Shown: positions 38,935-49,347 of the stretch, in pieces
How the letters are laid out: the number at the start of each line of letters is the position of its first letter
How positions within the stretch are numbered: the stretch's first letter is position 1
Source of the DNA: Chelydra serpentina
Taxonomy: Eukaryota; Chordata; Testudines; Chelydridae
Assembly (NCBI GenBank): GCA_037349315.1
Contig: JBAIAC010000024.1
Span: 37,125,501-37,189,500 of the forward strand
Direction of reading: 5' to 3'
Length of the DNA stretch: 64,000 bases
Notes under the pieces: generated by a model
Databases searched by the model: none
Told to the model about the DNA's origin: nothing
What the model saw: only the letters and a program-made list of their open reading frames with translations
Translations under genes and position numbers: made by a program

Positions 38935-39615
38935 CTAGCGCCCCAGCATCCCTCTCAGCTGGGCACGCAAGGAATCCCTCTCATGCCGCAGGCCCTCCAT
39001 TGTTTGGAGCCACCTGCTTCCCTCTTCAAGGGTTTGGGTCCCCACTGTAGCCCTCGTGGCTCTTGTGTGGGTTCCCTGGTTTATCTGGGGCCTCTCTGCC
39101 CCAGGCAATCCCCTCTCGAGAGCCCTGGTCATCACCACCCCCTCCTTCGGGGCAGTCTCGGACCCGGCCCGATCCTTTGGCCTCCCCCTCCTTCTCTGAG
39201 GGCAAGGCCTCTTGCTCCGGCCCCCTTTGTGGCACAGGAAGCATAGCCAGCGACTTCCCTTGGCCACCTCCGGGCTGGCCTGGGCCCTGCGAGTCCCCCG
39301 AGGGCACTCCCTCTTCATGTGCCCTGGTTCCCCACAGGCCCAACAAGTTCGTGGCCCCCCTGTTGACTTCACAGGGGGTGCCTTTTCTGGGTAGAGCCTT
39401 CTTGCCCCCTCCCAGTAGGGACACTCCCTCTTGAAGTGTCCCGGTCGCCCACAGGCGAAACAGTCTCTAGGCCTTGGCACTGGCCTCCAGCCCAAGGTGC
39501 CTGGCCCACACCGAGGTCCTTGTGCCCTCCCCCGCAACAGCTGTAGCAGCCTTGCTTGCTGCTCGGCGAGGCGGGCCAAAAAGGCTCTCCAATAATAGTC
39601 CTTCATTTCCACCAT
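38935..39615 (-). CDS. Gag/nucleocapsid-like protein with zinc knuckles
   Basis: The sole protein of the LTR element. The frame is open from inside U5 (39732 and slightly beyond), but the first in-frame ATG is at 39615, giving 226 residues. Numbering from 39732, two canonical CX2CX4HX4C knuckles lie at residues 91-104 (CFACGRPGHFKREC) and 130-143 (CWACGEPGHMKREC). A third at 164-177 has Arg in place of His. Upstream residues 40-70 are rich in Ala, Arg, Leu and Gln and could form a helix or coiled coil. The C-terminus (about 240-265) is charged and helical. Zinc knuckles of this kind bind RNA in Gag nucleocapsids. No capsid or matrix domain is recognisable, so packaging function is inference. 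Alternative: a zinc-knuckle protein captured by the element. Confidence 0.75.
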   Translation of the reverse strand: MVEMKDYYWRAFLARLAEQQARLLQLLRGRAQGPRCGPGTLGWRPVPRPRDCFACGRPGHFKRECPYWEGARRLYPEKAPPVKSTGGPRTCWACGEPGHMKRECPRGTRRAQASPEVAKGSRWLCFLCHKGGRSKRPCPQRRRGRPKDRAGSETAPKEGVVMTRALERGLPGAERPQINQGTHTRATRATVGTQTLEEGSRWLQTMEGLRHERDSLRAQLRGMLGR

Positions 39616-39712
39616 CCGTTTCTCAACACTCCGCTTCGGGCAATAGTCCACAGTCCTTTGCCCTGCCCCTTGTATCAAGGGCAGACCGAACGTGCCCGCA
39701 TTCTCCACCACT

Positions 39713-40387
39713 TGTAACAGGGTCGGACTCACCCCTGCGGCGCCTCCTGCTGGTTTCTCCAGGGAATTAGCTCACCAGCCTTTGGAGCGCCCTCTGCAGG
39801 CCAGTGATCCGCCTGTCCACTCTGGCCCCGTGTCCCTCCCAGGACCCGGTGCCCTTTCAACTGGGGTGCTGCCCCCCTGGCAGTACTTTTAGATCTGGGT
39901 CTCCCCTCCCCAGGGGAACCCCCAACCCACTATCCCCACCTCGCCTCAGTCGTAGGCTACTGCCAGTCACCAGCTAGCCCCCACGCCCTGGGGCAGACTG
40001 CAGTATAAGCCACTCATCACAGGCAAAGGGGGTTTGGACCTGCTGCCTCAGCCTACCCGTGGGTTGCCTCCTGCAACCCCCAGTACCCGGTCGGGCCTTA
40101 CCAGGCCTGCAGCCTGGGTTTTCCCAGGCCAGAGCTCCCCAGCTCCCTTGGCCTTTCCCCTAGCCCTGCTCCACTCCAGGTACCCTGCTTAGGTCCTACA
40201 GCCAGGCCCTTCTCTCCCTAAAGGCAGAGAGAGAGTGTGTGTCTGTTTGCTCCAGGCCCACTGCCCTCTTATAAGGGCCAGCTGGGCCCTAATTAACTGG
40301 CCACACCTGTGGCTGCCTTGCTCATCAGCCCTCTCCTAGGGCTGTTTCCAGCCCCTCAGGACAGGAGCAGGGTTCCACCCTGCTACA
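39713..40387 (-). repeat. 5' LTR (right copy)
   Basis: 675-bp LTR, right copy, the promoter LTR in - orientation, TATA-type box near 40266-40275. Close to its U5 end the - strand reads GGGGTGAGTCC, which fits a splice-donor consensus. The Gag-like reading frame is already open across this end. Confidence 0.92.
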
Positions 40388-40392
40388 CTTCA

Positions 40393-40620
40393 GAAGAACT
40401 GAACTTGGCCATGGGTCCATGTACAGTTTTTGCATACAAATTAGGCCTTATATAAAAACTGGGGCCTATGGCCTAATTCTGTTCTACTGAAGTCAAAAAG
40501 AATTTTTCCATGTATGTCAGTGGGAGCAGAATCAGACTTGTAAAGGTTACTAAGATGGGCACACCTTAAAACCAGTAAAATAAATTAACATCACTTGTGC
40601 TTTCCATTCAGAAATTGAAC
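40393..40620. repeat. right arm of the split inverted repeat
   Basis: 40490-40612 read in reverse complement reproduces the arm at 38086-38207 (ggaaagcacaagtgat, ttattttactggttttaag, tttgacttcag). The remaining bases to 40489 would be the spacer of the pre-insertion palindrome. Confidence 0.7.
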
Positions 40621-41346
40621 TATTGTCTAATTTTAGAGCAGAAAGTCTACAAAAGCACAACATAAACTGGTTTCTGAAATCTTTTAATCTATAGATGTAC
40701 AGGAAATCCCAAGTGGCATTTGAATGGTGAAAACATCTATGAGTTTGAAGATTTATTTAGGTTTATTAATTAGGAGCAAGAGAGAGAGAGAGAAATAATT
40801 TAGGCTGTGTGTCACAGGAAATGTACTGAAAGTTACTAGACTGTAGAAAAGTCCTCCAAGCGTAGTGGAGTAGATCAGCATGAACAAAGAAATAGAAAAT
40901 ATACTAGAGGACGTTCTTTCCCTGGCCCCCCATCTCTAATTTCCATAATTCTTTTTTGAGAACAGATATGAAGGTGAGTCCCATGTAAGGGGATACATTG
41001 GAGGCCTGGAGCTCTCTCTTTCAGTGTCTGAAATCTCAGGCAGTGCCTGCAGTCATTTACTTTTCCACCTGAGGACATTCTGAGTCCACAACACAGTTAT
41101 ACCTCCCACCTCAGTGTCCTATGCCTCTGCGTTTCTCAAGTGCCTCAAGGTTAGTCAACTGTCCCTAAAGGGCAATAGCATGCTATTTAAACACAGCCAA
41201 ATAATGGGGTGTTACAGAGCTGTACCACCCTAGGGTCGGCAGGCCATCAGTTCAGTTTTCAACCAGACAGCCCTCTTTATTGGTGGTTTGTCCCCCATCT
41301 GGTACTGAGACGAAGCCAGATGTGCTTTTGTTCAGTATCAGATGAG
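40621..41346. other. unassigned DNA
   Basis: Contains a (GA)n tract at 40778-40793; otherwise nothing recognisable. Confidence 0.4.
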
Positions 41347-41443
41347 GGATGCCATTTTGAAGTGTGCACAACTCTGCGCCGCCAGTGTAACCTCAAGGTT
41401 GCACCAGCGGGAGCAGAGAGACACACACTTCAAAATGGCATCC
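41347..41443. repeat. near-perfect hairpin, 20-bp arms
   Basis: Left arm GGATGCCATTTTGAAGTGTG (41347-41366) is exactly complementary to CACACTTCAAAATGGCATCC (41424-41443). Inside, further pairing is possible (ctctgc with gcagag, and aacctcaaggtt at the tip). It looks like a small palindromic transposon or the core of one. Confidence 0.85.
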
Positions 41444-42942
41444 ATGATGCAGTGTGACCTCATACCCACCGTGCACGCAAGGTTACGTCCATGACATTCC
41501 CTGAAGTACCAAAATATCCGGTATTCTGGGAATGTTTGAGGGGCCAACCTACCCCTGGGGGAAACTAGACGGACATTCCTCTCTCTGGATTCCTGGTCTC
41601 ACAGGGACAGTATAACTGCTCAGGAGAGACAGCTTACTTGTCTATGTTGTGCCAATCCTACTCCTCAGGCTGATGCGGAGATCATAGCCCCTACTTCTTT
41701 TCACACTCCTTTTCAGACACTGTTCATCCTTGGGGGAGTAGGGATAGAACAGTCTCTGCACTTAGATGGATGCAAGGACTGCAATTCTGCCCAGCCCTTA
41801 CATCGACCATGAAGGCACTCAGATATCACAGTGATGGACTTATACACACCTCGCTAGGCAGACAGACAGACAAAATGAGGGGGAAGACTCCTTATGTCTG
41901 ACTTAGTTTCACCCATGTAAGAGCCAGACAGAATCTGGTCCACAGATGTCAAACTGCTGCAGATAAATGCTACTGAGAAACTTTTATCTGGCAGTAAGAA
42001 ATTGGTTTCCTAAGGAAGGATGTTCAGAATTCTACTTTGGATAATTCAGCATATTCCTGTATGGAGGAATAAAAAGTGCTGAATAAAAATACATTTGAGT
42101 CCTGTCCTGATACAATAATGAGCAGGAGGGAAAATGTATTTCTAGGGTGTCGGGGGAGAATCTATTGGTCTGCTAAAAATGTAGGCCTGGTTTTTCTGCC
42201 CCTCCTTCAGTTTAGAGGCAGATGGCAAATATTCTTAACTTGAATTGATCGCAGCTAACAAAAGACTGGGTTTTAAAAGGTCAACTTAAAAAAATCACAA
42301 AATAGAATAGAGATATTAGCACACATACTAAATTAAAAAATAAAATAAAGAACCAATAACCCAAGGTCATTTAAAAAAATTATCATCTGACTAGACCTTT
42401 TATGGTTTCTATCCAATTCTACTAATAACATCAAGGAATTTTAATACAATTTCAAGAGCAACATTATACAATTTAGGCTTAAGATACATGACCAGCCTTT
42501 GACTTTACAAAACCATCTTTCCAATAAAAGTGAAAAATATTCATAATTGGCATTTTAAAATCTCTGTACTGTTCTTTATAATCCTGTATGAAACACAAAT
42601 GGCATTTCTTCTGTTAGTGTAATGGAGCTCATTTTTAGATAATTTTATCATATTGAGAACCTTTAGAAATGCAGTATTTTATTACAAATACAATTTAAAC
42701 CTGTCAAATACCATGACTAACATTGTAAGAGAGAGGCAATATTTTGACTTCTGTTGATCTTAGTGGGTCCCATCCTGCTGCAAGCCTTACTCAGGAAGAA
42801 AAAAAATGATGTTGAAGTAAAAAGTAGTTTGCAGAACTTGTGTGAACCAAAAACCTGCCAAATTCTGACACCTCTAATTGGAACACATTTACTGAAGTTG
42901 AATCACTGTCTTATACATCTATTATACACTAGTCAAACCCGT
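41444..42942. other. unassigned AT-rich DNA
   Basis: No gene or element recognised. Confidence 0.4.
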
Positions 42943-43560
42943 TGTGACAAAGTTCCTCCTCTACCTCAGTGGGTCCTGTACTTATTGGTGGATTTTTGCT
43001 TGCCTCAGAGATCTTCCCCTCTGGTAGAACCCACAGTCTAGATCAACTCCTCCTGTGTCTGATCAGGAGTTGGGAAGTTTGGGGGGAACCCGGGCCCACC
43101 CTCTACTACGGGTTCCAGCCCAGGGCCCTGTGGACTGCAGCTGTTTAGAGTGCCTCCTGGAACAACTGCATGACAGCTACAACTCCCTGGGCTACTTCCC
43201 CATGGACTCCTCCCAACACCTTCTTTATCCTCACCACAGGATCTTCCAGCAGTATGCCTTCCCACTCTTAACTCCTAGTGCCTCTTGCTCCCAGCTCCTC
43301 GCACGCAACACCACAAACTGAAGTGAGCTCCTTTTTAAACCCAGGTGCCCTGATTAGCCTGCCTGTCTTAATTGATTCAAGCAGGTTCTTCTTAATTGGC
43401 TCCAGGTGTTCTAATTAGCCTGCTTGCCTTAAATTGGTTCCAGAAAGTTCCTGCTTGTTCTAGTGCAGCCCCTGCACTGGTCACTCAGGGAACAGAAACC
43501 TGCTTCTCCAGTGGCCAGTAGATCTGCTTTTGACTCTTCTGTTACACCCAACTGGCCTGG
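42943..43560 (-). mobile_element. LTR, main part
   Basis: GC-rich LTR segment. The - strand reads ctgggtttaaaaaggagctc, a TATA-type box, at about 43327-43346, so it is probably transcribed leftward. It lacks its last about 15 bases, which reappear at the far side of the LINE. Orientation is inferred. Confidence 0.65.
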
Positions 43561-44881
43561 AGAGAAGAGGGAGGTAGAGAGCTACTGCTCCCGCTGCTGG
43601 GGCTGCTGCTAGGCCCTGGGCTCTCCTGGCTACTGCTGTAGCTGCTGCTGCTCCAGCTACTCCCCTGGCTGGGCCAGACACCTCTCCCAGTACTCTACTC
43701 TCTGGTTGCTGGCTGGTAGCTGAACCCCCCCAAACACCTTGGTTGCTGCTACTCCCGCTGCTGCAGCAGCCCCTGGGGAGGGGCCTGCTGGCCCTCTCCC
43801 CAGAGGAGGGGCGTGGGGGACACCTGCTCCAGCCGCTGCTGTGACCACTACCATCTGTGAGGGGTCCTGCCTGGCCATCGGACTACTGCCTGGAGTTGCT
43901 GGAGCTGCTGCTGCTGCCATATTTGCTGCCAGGAAACTGCTGGAACCCAGAGGAGGAAGACCCAGACGACCGTCGGCTGCTGAGGGAGCACAGAGTCTCT
44001 GCAGTCCACCGTGGAGGGGGCCTCCGAGAACTGAGTATTTTTTCGAACTGTGCTCTAGTGGTGGGGGTATTGACTGTGTTTGTAGGGGCACAGGGGGTGT
44101 GGCATGGAGCCTGCCCCCTGGTTCATCTATGCCCCCCCCAACCCCCACCACCACCGCTGCCCCCTCCACCACCTCTGCTGGCTGCTCACCATCTGCCCTG
44201 CTTCCTGCCTCTGGACTCAGCTGCTTGCTTGGCTTGCCAAGCCCGTTTCTACCCTTTGGGCCTGCAGCAGCAACCAGCCCACCATTGACTTTGTACAAGC
44301 GCATGTGGGTGCACGTGCCTGCCCCCCACGCCCCTTGCTTTGCCCTTTGCTACTTGCCCCATCTGCCCCTTGCAGCTGTTTGCCCCCCGCCCCCTTTTTT
44401 TGTCCCAGCCCCTTGCTAGCTTCGGTTTAGTTGCCTGCCCCGACCTTTTCCCTCTACAGCCTTTGTTTTGTTTGCCCTGCCCCAGCCCTGAAACTAGCCC
44501 CTTGGTTTTCTGCCCCATTTCCAGCCTGACTGTCCCCCTCCCCTGCAGCCCCCGCTTGCCCTGATTGGCCCCTCCCCTCATGCGCCCATGCCCCCTCCCA
44601 TGTGCTTGTGCCCCTCCCCTGTTTGAGTTTGACCCTATCTCACTGCACCCCCCCATGCTGTTATACCCCCCCTCCCCTAGTGCAACAAGAGGAGCCAGAT
44701 TTTCCATTCTGAGTCGGTGACTGAACCCTACCCGCGCACTAGTCCTTGATAACCCCGAATCCAATCCCCAGTTTTAGTGCCCTCCTCCCCTGCCTGCAGC
44801 CTAGCGGGGAGGAGTGGTCACCCCAATTCCTCTCTCCCCCCCTCCCCGCTCCGGTGTTTTTCCCTTCCCTCCCTGTTCATT
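43561..44881 (+). other. putative 5' UTR of the Tx1-type LINE
   Basis: GC-rich, CTG/CAG-rich stretch (gctgctgctgctccagctac) followed by C-rich text. Long frames are open on both strands (for example 43657-44304 - and 43739-44419 +), as compositional bias produces. None has a recognisable domain. Its position before ORF1 suggests a promoter-bearing LINE 5' UTR. Confidence 0.5.
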
Positions 44882-45611
44882 ATGGCAGGCGACCCGGCAG
44901 GGGCGGGCCCTCCAGAAAACCCACCCCCCCTCCCAGTGGCCCAGCTCCTATGGCTCAGGATACTTTTTCCATTCCTCACCCTGGCCCTACTCATGACCCC
45001 CCTCCTGCCCCTACTACTGACCTCTGCCCGGCCCCCATACCTGATCCATGCCCTGCCCCTGATGTAGTCCCACTCCCTTCCACCTCCCGTGATGCCATTG
45101 CTGCCCCCAGGGCCATCTCCTTCCCCTTCCCCGAAGAGGACTCCTGGGGAGCGGCCTTTGTATTCCATTGTCCTGACCCACCAGGGGCTGCTCTCCTCCC
45201 TCCGCTGCCTCTCCCCATTGAACCCATCTGGCGCCACGTCGGGGGTCCGCCCCTGCCTGCCGGTCTCGGTAGGCCAAGGGGCTGTGTGAGGGGCCCCTTC
45301 AATAGATAACCAGGGGCCAGTGACCCCGGCCCCCCATACGCTGCGAGAGAAGATGCGGGAGTTCGTTGAGGACGTCTGGGACTCCCGTAACAAAGTGGAA
45401 CTCGCTCTCCAGCGATGGGGGGATTTTTATCAAATCCTCCGGGCCGTGAGGGCCCTTATGGGGGAGGGTAAAAGGACTGGGAAGCAGGCCGCCGCGGCCT
45501 ACCAGCGGATCCTCCTCTTCCGTGACTCACTACTCACGCGCGGTCCAATGGAGGCCGTGAGCGATCCCCCCCAGCCCTCCTCATGGCATCTATCACCTAT
45601 GCAACATTAAA
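44882..45611 (+). pseudogene. Tx1-type LINE ORF1 remnant, internally deleted
   Basis: Starts with an ATG at 44882 (MAGDPAGAGPPENPPP), shifts frame in the C run and continues as a Pro-rich tail (QDTFSIPHPGPTHDPPPAP). After a stop at about 45307 another frame gives a helical segment (REFVEDVWDSRNK, ALQRWGDFYQILRAVRALMG, AYQRILLFRDSLLTRG). That last part resembles the C-terminus of Tx1-group ORF1 proteins. The RNA-binding zinc-finger middle normally expected is missing. ORF1 ends about 25 bp after the ORF2 start, so the two overlapped. Confidence 0.6.
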
Positions 45612-48600
45612 CACCTGAGGCTGTAGGATGGGTCTCCGCAGGAGCCAGGTGCTCTCCTTCCTTCGGGACGGGGGGTACTCTGTGATTTTCCTGCAGGAGA
45701 CCCATACGGTTCCGGCCGCCGAAGACAGTTGGCGGCTGGACTGGGGGGACAGGGTCTACTTCAGCCATCTTACCGTTCGTCAGGCTGGAGTGGCGGCCCT
45801 GTTCTCCCCCGACCTACGGCCTGAGGTGCTGGGGGTTGCCAAGGTTGTGCCGGGTCACCTGCTGCACCTCTGGGTCTGCATGAAGGGGCTCGTGGTCAAC
45901 CTCGTCAACGTCTATGCCCCGACATCAGGCCCGGAGCAGCTGCGTTTTTATCAGCAGGCATCCACCTTCCTCGACACCTTGGATCCTTTTGAATGCCTGG
46001 TCCTGGGCAGGGACTTTAACAACACCCTTGAGGAACAGGACCACTCGGGGACCGAGCAGTGCCCGACCACCACAGCCGTCCTCTGGGAGATCGATCATCA
46101 TTCCCTGGTGGACGTCTGGCGTGACCACCACCTGGACGACATCTCGACTTTCACCTTTGTCCGGGTGGAGGCCCATCGGTCACGCCACTCCCGGTTGGAC
46201 CGCATCTATTTATCACTCTTTCATCTTTCGCGGGCCCACTCCTCCAGCGTCCAGCCGGCCCCGTTCTCTGATCATCATCTAGCTACCATGACGGCCTCTC
46301 TCTGCGCGGAGAGGCGGGGGCCGGCCTATTGGCATTTTAATAACAGTTTGCTGGAGGATGTGGGCTTTGTGGCGTCCTTCCAGGAGTTCTGGCTGGCCTG
46401 GCGAGGGCAGCGGCGCGCCTTTCCCTCGGCGCAGTGATGATGGGATCTAGGGAAGGTGCGTGCCCTGCTCTTCTGCCGTGACTACACCCGGCGCGCCAGC
46501 CGATGGAGGGATGCGATGATAGAGCAGTTGGAACGGGAGGTCTTAGAGCTGGAGAGGCGTCTGGCCGCCAGCCCCGAGGATCCATCCCTCTGTGGGGCAT
46601 GCCGGGAGAAGCGGGAGGAGCTCCAGGAACTCGAAGACTATCGGGCCCGGGGTGCCTTTGTTCGATCCCGCATCCATCTCCTTCGGGAGATGGATTGCGG
46701 CTCCCGCTTCTTCTACGCCTTGGAGAAAAAGAGGGGGGCTAAGAAACACGTCACCTGCCTTCTCGCAGAGGACGGCACCCCCCTCATGGATCTGGCAGAG
46801 ATGTGCGGGAGGGCCAAGGCCTTCTATGCGAGCCTTTTCTCCCTGGATCCGACTGATCCAAATGCTTGCAGAGTGCTCTGGGACGAACTCCCTACGGTCA
46901 GCGCGGGCGACCGAGACCGGCTAGAGCTGCCTCTCACTCTGGCCGAGTTCTCGGAAGCCCTCCGTCGCATGCCCACTAATAAATCCCCGGGACTGGACGG
47001 GCTGACCGTGGAGTTCTACTGCATGTTCTGGGATGTCCTTGGCCCAGACCTTGTCACCGTCTGGGCTGAGTCCTTGCAAGGCGGGGTCCTCCCTCTTTCG
47101 TGCAGGCAAGCTGTGCTCACCTTATTGCCAAAGAAGACGGACCTCCGCGATTTACGGAATTGGCGTCCCATCTCGCTCCTCAGCACGGACTATAAAGTCG
47201 TGGCGAAGGCCATCTCGCTGTGGCTGGGGTCCATGCTGGCGGACGTGGTCCACCCAGACCAGACCTACACCGTCATGGGCCGCACCATCTTCGACAACCT
47301 GTATCTGGTCCGGGATCTCTTGGAGCTTGGGTGTAGGGATGGTCTGTCGTTCGCCCTCCTGTCCCTGGATCAGGAGAAGGCATTTGACAGGGTGGATCAC
47401 GGGTACCTCCTCAGCACTCTGCGAGCATTTGGCTTCGGACCCCAGTTTGTGGGTTTTTTCCAGGTGCTGTACGCCTCTGCAGAGTGTCTGATCAGGCTCA
47501 ACTGGACCCTGACCGAGCCAGTCCGCTTCGGGCGAGGAGTACGGCAGGGGTGCCCACTCTCGGGCCAGCTGTACGCTCTGGCGATCAAGCCCTACCTCTG
47601 TCTCCTCCACAGGAGGTTGACGGGGTTGGTGCTCCGAGAGCCAGAGCTGCGGATGGTCCCGTCGGTGTACGCGGACGACGTGCTCCTTGTGGTCCAGGAC
47701 CCGGGTGACTTAGCGCGGGTAGAGGCTTGCCAGGTGATATACTCGGCGGCCTCATCCGCTCGGGTCAACTGGGTCAAGAGCTCTGGCCTGGTGGTAGGGG
47801 ATGGGTGGCAGGCGAGCTCCTCCCACCCGCGCTTCAGGCCATCAGGTGGAGCACGGGTCCGCTGCTCTATCTCGGCGTTTACCTTTCCGCCACGCATCCG
47901 TCTCCGCTGGAGAACTGGCACGATTTAGAGGGCAGGGTGACCGAGCGGCTCCGGAGATGGACAGGACTACTCTGGTGCCTCTTCTTTCGAGGGAGGGCAC
48001 TGGTGCTCAATCAACTAGTCCTGTCCATGCTCTGGTACCGGCTCAACACCCTGGTCCTGGCCCCGGATTTCCTGGCCAACCTCCGGAAGTTGATCCTGGA
48101 GTTCTTTTGGTCAGGACTGCACTGGGTCTCTGCAGGGGTTCTCCACCTACCTCTGGAGGAGGGAGGGCAGGGCCTGAAGTGCCTACGCACTCAGGTCCAT
48201 GTCTTCTGCCTCCAGGCCCTGCAGAGACTCCTTTATGGTGCAGGTAGTCCGGCGTGGAGCATACTGGCGCACGCCTTCCTGCGCCGCTTCCGAGGGCTCC
48301 GATATGACCGGCAGCTCCTTTATCTCCATCCGAGAGGTCTTCCGCGAGACCTCTCCGGGCTGCCGGTCTTCTACCAGGACCTCCTCCGGACCTGGAAACT
48401 GTTCTCAGTGACCAGGTCCGTGGTGGCCACCGAGGTGGCGGATCTCCTCGCGGAGCCCCTGCTACACAACCCCCAGCTCCGTGTGCAGGTGGCCGAGTCC
48501 CCCTCGGTGCGCCAGAGGTTGGTCCTGGCAGAAGTCACCAGAGTCGGAGATCTCCTGGACTACGACCGGGGAGACTGGCTGGATCCCCTGATGCTCGCTC

Positions 48601-49161
48601 AGCGCATGCGGCTCTCCAGACCTCGTACTCCCCGGCGCGTACTTCAGGAGGTGAAGGCCGTTTTGCCGCCCGCTGCTCGGGTTTACCTCGACCGGGTCCT
48701 GCGAGAGGGCACGCCCCGCCCTCCCTCCACCCCCGGCCCTCCAGACCTTCTTATTGGGCCCTTGCCCCGTGGTCCCAACCAGCCTCCTCGTTCCTTCACC
48801 GCGAGCCGGCTGCATGAACTGCAGCCGGTCCACTTCCAGACTGCGCCAAGGAAACATCTTTACACGCTCGTGCTCCACACCCTTCATCTCCTCACCCTCG
48901 CGGCCCGCCCCGACACGAAATGGCAGGACCTCCTGCCACCTCTAGAGTGTGAGGCCCCCCCGGTGGGCCACTCTATATTTGACCCTGATACCGAGGCCCG
49001 CAGGGGATGTCAGTTGGCGGCTCCTTCATAGAGCCGTGAGCACGGGCGTGTACTTGGCGTCAGCGTCCACTGGCTCCCTTGACACCTTTGAGGAGCAATG
49101 GACGCTGTCCGGGGTTCTCTGCTCGGTGTCCCCATCTGGTTCACTTCATTTGACCCTTTGA
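45583..49161 (+). pseudogene. Tx1-clade LINE ORF2 (endonuclease-RT), inactivated
   Basis: Encodes the apurinic-type endonuclease and reverse transcriptase of an L1/Tx1-group LINE. The start is ATG 45583 (MASITYATLN). Endonuclease landmarks: FLQETHT, VNVYAPTSGP, GRDFNNT (normally GGDFN), SRLDRIYLS and FSDHHL, about 45590-46290. RT landmarks: NKSPGLDGLTVEFY, NWRPISLLSTDYK, LDQEKAFDRVDH (motif A), GVRQGCPLSGQLY (motif B) and YADDVLL (motif C), about 46970-47690, with catalytic Asp residues present. A C-terminal region (YLGVYLS, LEFFWSGLHW) follows. Lesions: TGA at 45616-45618, tandem TGA TGA at 46435-46440, a frameshift near 47810 and another near 49000. The normal cysteine-rich C-terminal end is missing after about 49100. 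Confidence 0.9.
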
Positions 49162-49259
49162 CCACACTCCTGTTCCTGTTTTCTCATTTTTTGTCCCCTG
49201 GAATCATTTGGTATCCAGGTCCTGTGGATCCCTCCCCTTAGGCTGCGGGGGGGATCCTT
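49162..49259 (+). other. LINE 3' UTR or junction sequence
   Basis: T-rich text (cctgttttctcattttttg) and a G run precede the LTR tail. It probably holds the remains of the LINE 3' UTR. No poly(A) tail is visible. Confidence 0.35.
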
Positions 49260-49343
49260 TAGCAGTGGGCGGGTTTCGCACGCCCACTTCCCAGATCCCA
49301 ATAGGACCAGACTTCTGTACCCCACTTGTCTGAGTCTGTCACA
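49260..49343 (-). mobile_element. LTR terminal part
   Basis: Ends ctgtaccccacttgtctgag + tctgtcaca, completing the inverted terminus of the LTR begun at 42943. Directly followed by the CCGT duplication. Confidence 0.65.
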
Positions 49344-49347
49344 CCGT

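Larger units (their letters stand above)
38208..40387 (-). mobile_element. young gag-only LTR retrotransposon
   Basis: Two 675-bp direct repeats (38208-38882 and 39713-40387) begin TGTAACAGGG and end CCACCCTGCTACA, and differ at 4 aligned positions (about 0.6%). The whole is flanked by CTTCA (38203-38207 and 40388-40392). The internal region is only 830 bp. The - strand is sense: it has a TATA-type box in each LTR (CTTATAAG), a polypurine run GAGGTGGGGGG next to the 3' LTR at 38883-38895, and TGGTGGAGAATG two bases after the 5' LTR as a possible primer-binding site. The only long frame is Gag-like with zinc knuckles; protease, RT and integrase are absent. So the element is non-autonomous. Confidence 0.92.
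42943..49343. mobile_element. composite: LTR split by a Tx1-type LINE
   Basis: The left end starts TGTGACAAAGTTCCTCC and the right end finishes GTCTGAGTCTGTCACA: complementary LTR termini 6.4 kb apart. CCGT flanks both sides (42939-42942 and 49344-49347), a 4-bp TSD. 42943-43560 is most of an LTR of a family I recognise from turtles; about 49260-49343 is its last part. Everything between is LINE-derived. The junction text occurs on both sides in diverged form (cttctgttacacccaactgg at 43537-43556; cttctgtaccccacttgtc at 49312-49330). That could be the LINE TSD or residual second-LTR sequence. Confidence 0.75.

Noticed and set aside
38983..39434. Open frames opposite and beside the zinc-knuckle frame
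   Set aside because: Shadows of the Gag-like frame; no CCHC or other motif.
43657..44419. Long overlapping frames on both strands (215 and 226 codons)
   Set aside because: GC- and CTG-rich DNA opens several frames at once; translations are Ala/Gly/Pro-rich without a domain. Taken as LINE 5' UTR.
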